7,499 nt of DNA, taken from Deltaproteobacteria bacterium. Lineage in GTDB: Bacteria > Myxococcota_A > UBA796 > GCA-2862545. Shown here one piece after another: positions 6,123-7,499 of the stretch (its first letter is position 1; each line of letters opens with the position of its first letter). The position numbers and the translations under genes are program-made. The notes beneath the pieces were generated by a model. It saw only the letters and a list, made by a program, of their open reading frames with translations, did not search any database and was not told the DNA's origin. Where the stretch lies: assembly GCA_019307545.1 (NCBI GenBank), contig JAFDJI010000158.1, positions 1 through 7,499 on the forward strand. Reading direction: 5' to 3'.

Positions 6123-7120
6123 CGGTCCGCTCCGTCCCAGTGGTCGCGGGTCGCCTCGACCCCCCACACCACCGGATCCAGGCCTTGGCGAACCCACGCT
6201 CTCGCCTTGGGCCTGGGACGCATCCAGGTGGCGGCCGGCGGCCCGAGCACCCCGTACCAGGACACCGCCGCCCGTCCGGCGCGGCTCCGGCGCAGTCGAC
6301 GGTCCCGGAACTCTCGCAGCACCTGGACCTGTGCGGCAAGCGGGGTGCCCCAGGCCGCGGTGGCCACGAAGCAGTCGGTGAGATCGGTGGCGGCGCCGCC
6401 CGAGACCACCCAGGCCGTCGCCTCCTTGTCGAAGGAGGTGGTCGACTCGACGATGAACCCGGTGCCGTCGCTCCCCTTGAAGTACCGGCTGGTGGCTGCC
6501 TCTCCCGGCTTGATCGCGCGGCCCAGCCAGCCGTCCACGATGAATGCGTCGGGGCCCCAGGTAGAGGGGTCGTCGGGGTCGGCGCCGTCCGCGATGCCCC
6601 AGATCGCGAACTCGTGGCCCGGCGCGGTGAAGATCCGCACGTTGCCCGCCACCCCGGCCTGCTGGAGGATGTAGTAGGCGGTGTTGGCGTGCTCGCTGCA
6701 CTGCCCAAGCTTGTTTTCCCAAGCCCAGGTGGCGGTGGCGGCGTAGTCGAAGATTCCCTGGTCCCTCCAGGCCTGGAACTTCTTGTCGGACGTCTCCCAC
6801 AGGTACTCGCCGGCCCCCAGCGGGATCCAGTTCTCGACCAGGGTCATCCGCTCGGGGCTGTTGAGGTTGGTGATCCGCTTGTCGAGAACCCCCGCCAGCC
6901 ACTGCGCGGTCTCCTGCCGGGGGCGCCCCTGGGCCTCCATCGCCTGCAGCCAGCCGACCGCATACTCAAGCGTCGGCACCTCCGAGGGCTGGGGCCACTG
7001 GACGAAGGGGTCCGGAGGACCGGCCCCCACCGACTCGGTCGAGAGGGGGTCGTCGGCCATGGCAGGTGCAGCCGCGAGCAGGAGCAGGAGCGAGAGAACG
7101 ACGCGCACGAATCTCCCCAT
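6119..7120 (-). CDS. Exported transglutaminase-like (papain-fold) protein with CFI-box C-terminal domain
   Basis: This 333-residue protein starts with a Sec signal peptide, MGRFVRVVLSLLLLLAAAPAMA, with cleavage expected after residue 22 (AMA). A papain/transglutaminase-like core is suggested by three ordered motifs: GQCSEHANTAYYIL with Cys141, APGHEFAIWG with His169, and FIVDGWLGR with Asp196, which would form a Cys-His-Asp triad. It may be a protease, amidase or cross-linking enzyme; the substrate is unknown. From residue 250, DCFVATAAWGTPLAAQVQVL followed by REFRDRRL closely matches the CFI-box C-terminal domain known from many bacterial exported proteins (typical CFIATAAYGS...LRxFRDxxL). 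That domain is suspected to act in sorting or anchoring. ATG 7120 is chosen over TTG 7126; neither has a good ribosome site, and a TAGACT box close upstream suggests a very short leader. The stop overlaps the GTG of the next gene. Confidence 0.82.
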   Translation of the reverse strand: MGRFVRVVLSLLLLLAAAPAMADDPLSTESVGAGPPDPFVQWPQPSEVPTLEYAVGWLQAMEAQGRPRQETAQWLAGVLDKRITNLNSPERMTLVENWIPLGAGEYLWETSDKKFQAWRDQGIFDYAATATWAWENKLGQCSEHANTAYYILQQAGVAGNVRIFTAPGHEFAIWGIADGADPDDPSTWGPDAFIVDGWLGRAIKPGEAATSRYFKGSDGTGFIVESTTSFDKEATAWVVSGGAATDLTDCFVATAAWGTPLAAQVQVLREFRDRRLRRSRAGRAAVSWYGVLGPPAATWMRPRPKARAWVRQGLDPVVWGVEATRDHWDGADR

Positions 7121-7135
7121 GTGCAATGAGCGTCC

Positions 7136-7141
7136 AGTCTA
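7136..7141 (-). promoter_or_regulatory. Possible -10 element of the transglutaminase-like gene
   Basis: On the minus strand GGGGTAGACTGGACGC places TAGACT 15 bases before the ATG. Transcription would start roughly at 7128-7130, giving a leader of only about 8-10 bases. That would explain the missing Shine-Dalgarno sequence. A perfect 12-base palindrome, GGCGCCGGCGCC (7155-7166), lies where a -35 box would be expected. Confidence 0.35.
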
Positions 7142-7264
7142 CCCCGCCCGTGGGGGCGCCGGCGCCAGAACCGGTGCGCGCCGCGCCCGTTGCCAACATG
7201 GGTGTGGTCTCGTCATGCCTGGCACTCGCCTGTGAACCGCACCGTGGAGGCGCTAGAGTGCGGC

Positions 7265-7399
7265 GTGTCGGAGGTTTCGGCCATCGTCGAGGGCGCGCCC
7301 AACGGCCTCTTCAGGTTGTTCGGTCCGCTCATGGCCTGGATGGTGAAGCGGTCCGTGGACAAGGACTACGCGAAGCTCCGGGAGGTCTTGGAGCGGTAG
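7265..7399 (+). pseudogene. C-terminal fragment of an SRPBCC/START-like family protein (44 codons)
   Basis: GTG 7265 opens a 44-codon frame ending in TAG. Its sequence (SEVSAIVEGAPNGLFRLFGP, then LMAWMVKRSVDKDYAKLREVLER) looks like the last beta strand and long C-terminal helix of SRPBCC-type proteins (polyketide cyclase/START-like). Those are usually about 140-160 residues, so roughly the first 100 are absent. The sequence upstream in all three forward frames shows nothing resembling the missing part. Codons in the fragment keep high G/C at third positions. The frame can be opened further upstream to ATG 7190, but residues encoded there look random. The fragment is probably a remnant left by deletion or rearrangement. 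It may instead be a short expressed peptide, since TAGAGT (7254-7259) just upstream looks like a -10 box. Family resemblance is by eye only. Confidence 0.5.
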
Positions 7400-7499
7400 G
7401 AGCCCTTGCTGCGGATCAGCATCCCGAGGCGGTTCACGCCCTTTCGCAGAGTCGAACAGCGAGAAAATACTGCGCCGGAGCCCCCCAACTTCAAGTACA
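7400..7499. other. Right-edge non-coding stretch
   Basis: No convincing frame is seen in the last 100 bases. TGCTG-CGGAT-CAGCA (7407-7421) can form a weak 5-base-pair hairpin just after the SRPBCC fragment. GAGAAAATACTG (7461-7472) is a small AT-rich patch that could be part of a promoter on either strand for a gene beyond the window. Neither is strong. Confidence 0.3.

Noticed and set aside
6140..7129. Plus-strand open frame (about 329 codons) opposite the transglutaminase-like gene
   Set aside because: The minus-strand frame has a signal peptide, catalytic motifs and a CFI box; the plus-strand one has none.
1..7499. CRISPR array, tRNA, rRNA, transposase or attachment site
   Set aside because: No regularly spaced repeats, cloverleaf, rRNA stretch, transposase motif or terminal inverted repeats were seen by eye on either strand.

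Overview
The window is a GC-rich (about 70% by eye), gene-dense bacterial segment. Third codon positions are almost all G or C, and GTG starts are common. An FHA/winged-helix protein beside a membrane Ser/Thr kinase, a lipoprotein esterase and a CFI-box C-terminus together suggest a Myxococcota-like (deltaproteobacterial) genome, probably environmental. This assignment is inference; no taxonomic marker gene is present.

Layout. (1) Positions 1-3012, minus strand: a tightly packed signalling operon, read right to left. An FHA plus winged-helix DNA-binding protein (2059-3012) overlaps by 4 bases (GTGA) a transmembrane Ser/Thr kinase (401-2062). The kinase is followed after 18 bases by a secreted, probably outer-membrane protein that runs off the left edge (1-382). 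(2) Positions 3013-3211: a divergent promoter region. (3) Positions 3212-4042, plus strand: a small-conductance mechanosensitive channel (MscS), followed by a strong hairpin. (4) Positions 4043-4666: a gap with two small open frames, a 28-residue hydrophobic peptide and a 59-residue acidic protein. (5) Positions 4667-5608, plus strand: an SGNH/GDSL-type esterase lipoprotein. (6) Positions 5625-7120, minus strand, convergent with the esterase: an exported transglutaminase-like (papain-fold) protein ending in a CFI-box C-terminal domain, coupled by a GTGA overlap to a small integral membrane protein. (7) Right end: a 44-residue frame that matches only the C-terminal end of an SRPBCC/START-like protein, then about 100 bases with no gene.

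How the parts may work together. The kinase has a cytoplasmic catalytic domain, one membrane span and an extracytoplasmic beta-rich domain. Its neighbour carries a phosphothreonine-binding FHA domain and a DNA-binding domain. A signal path from envelope sensor through kinase to FHA transcription factor is the natural reading, by analogy with PknH/EmbR of mycobacteria. The transglutaminase-like protein and its membrane partner look like a two-gene envelope module of unknown role. This module and the 28-residue peptide are the least described parts of the window.
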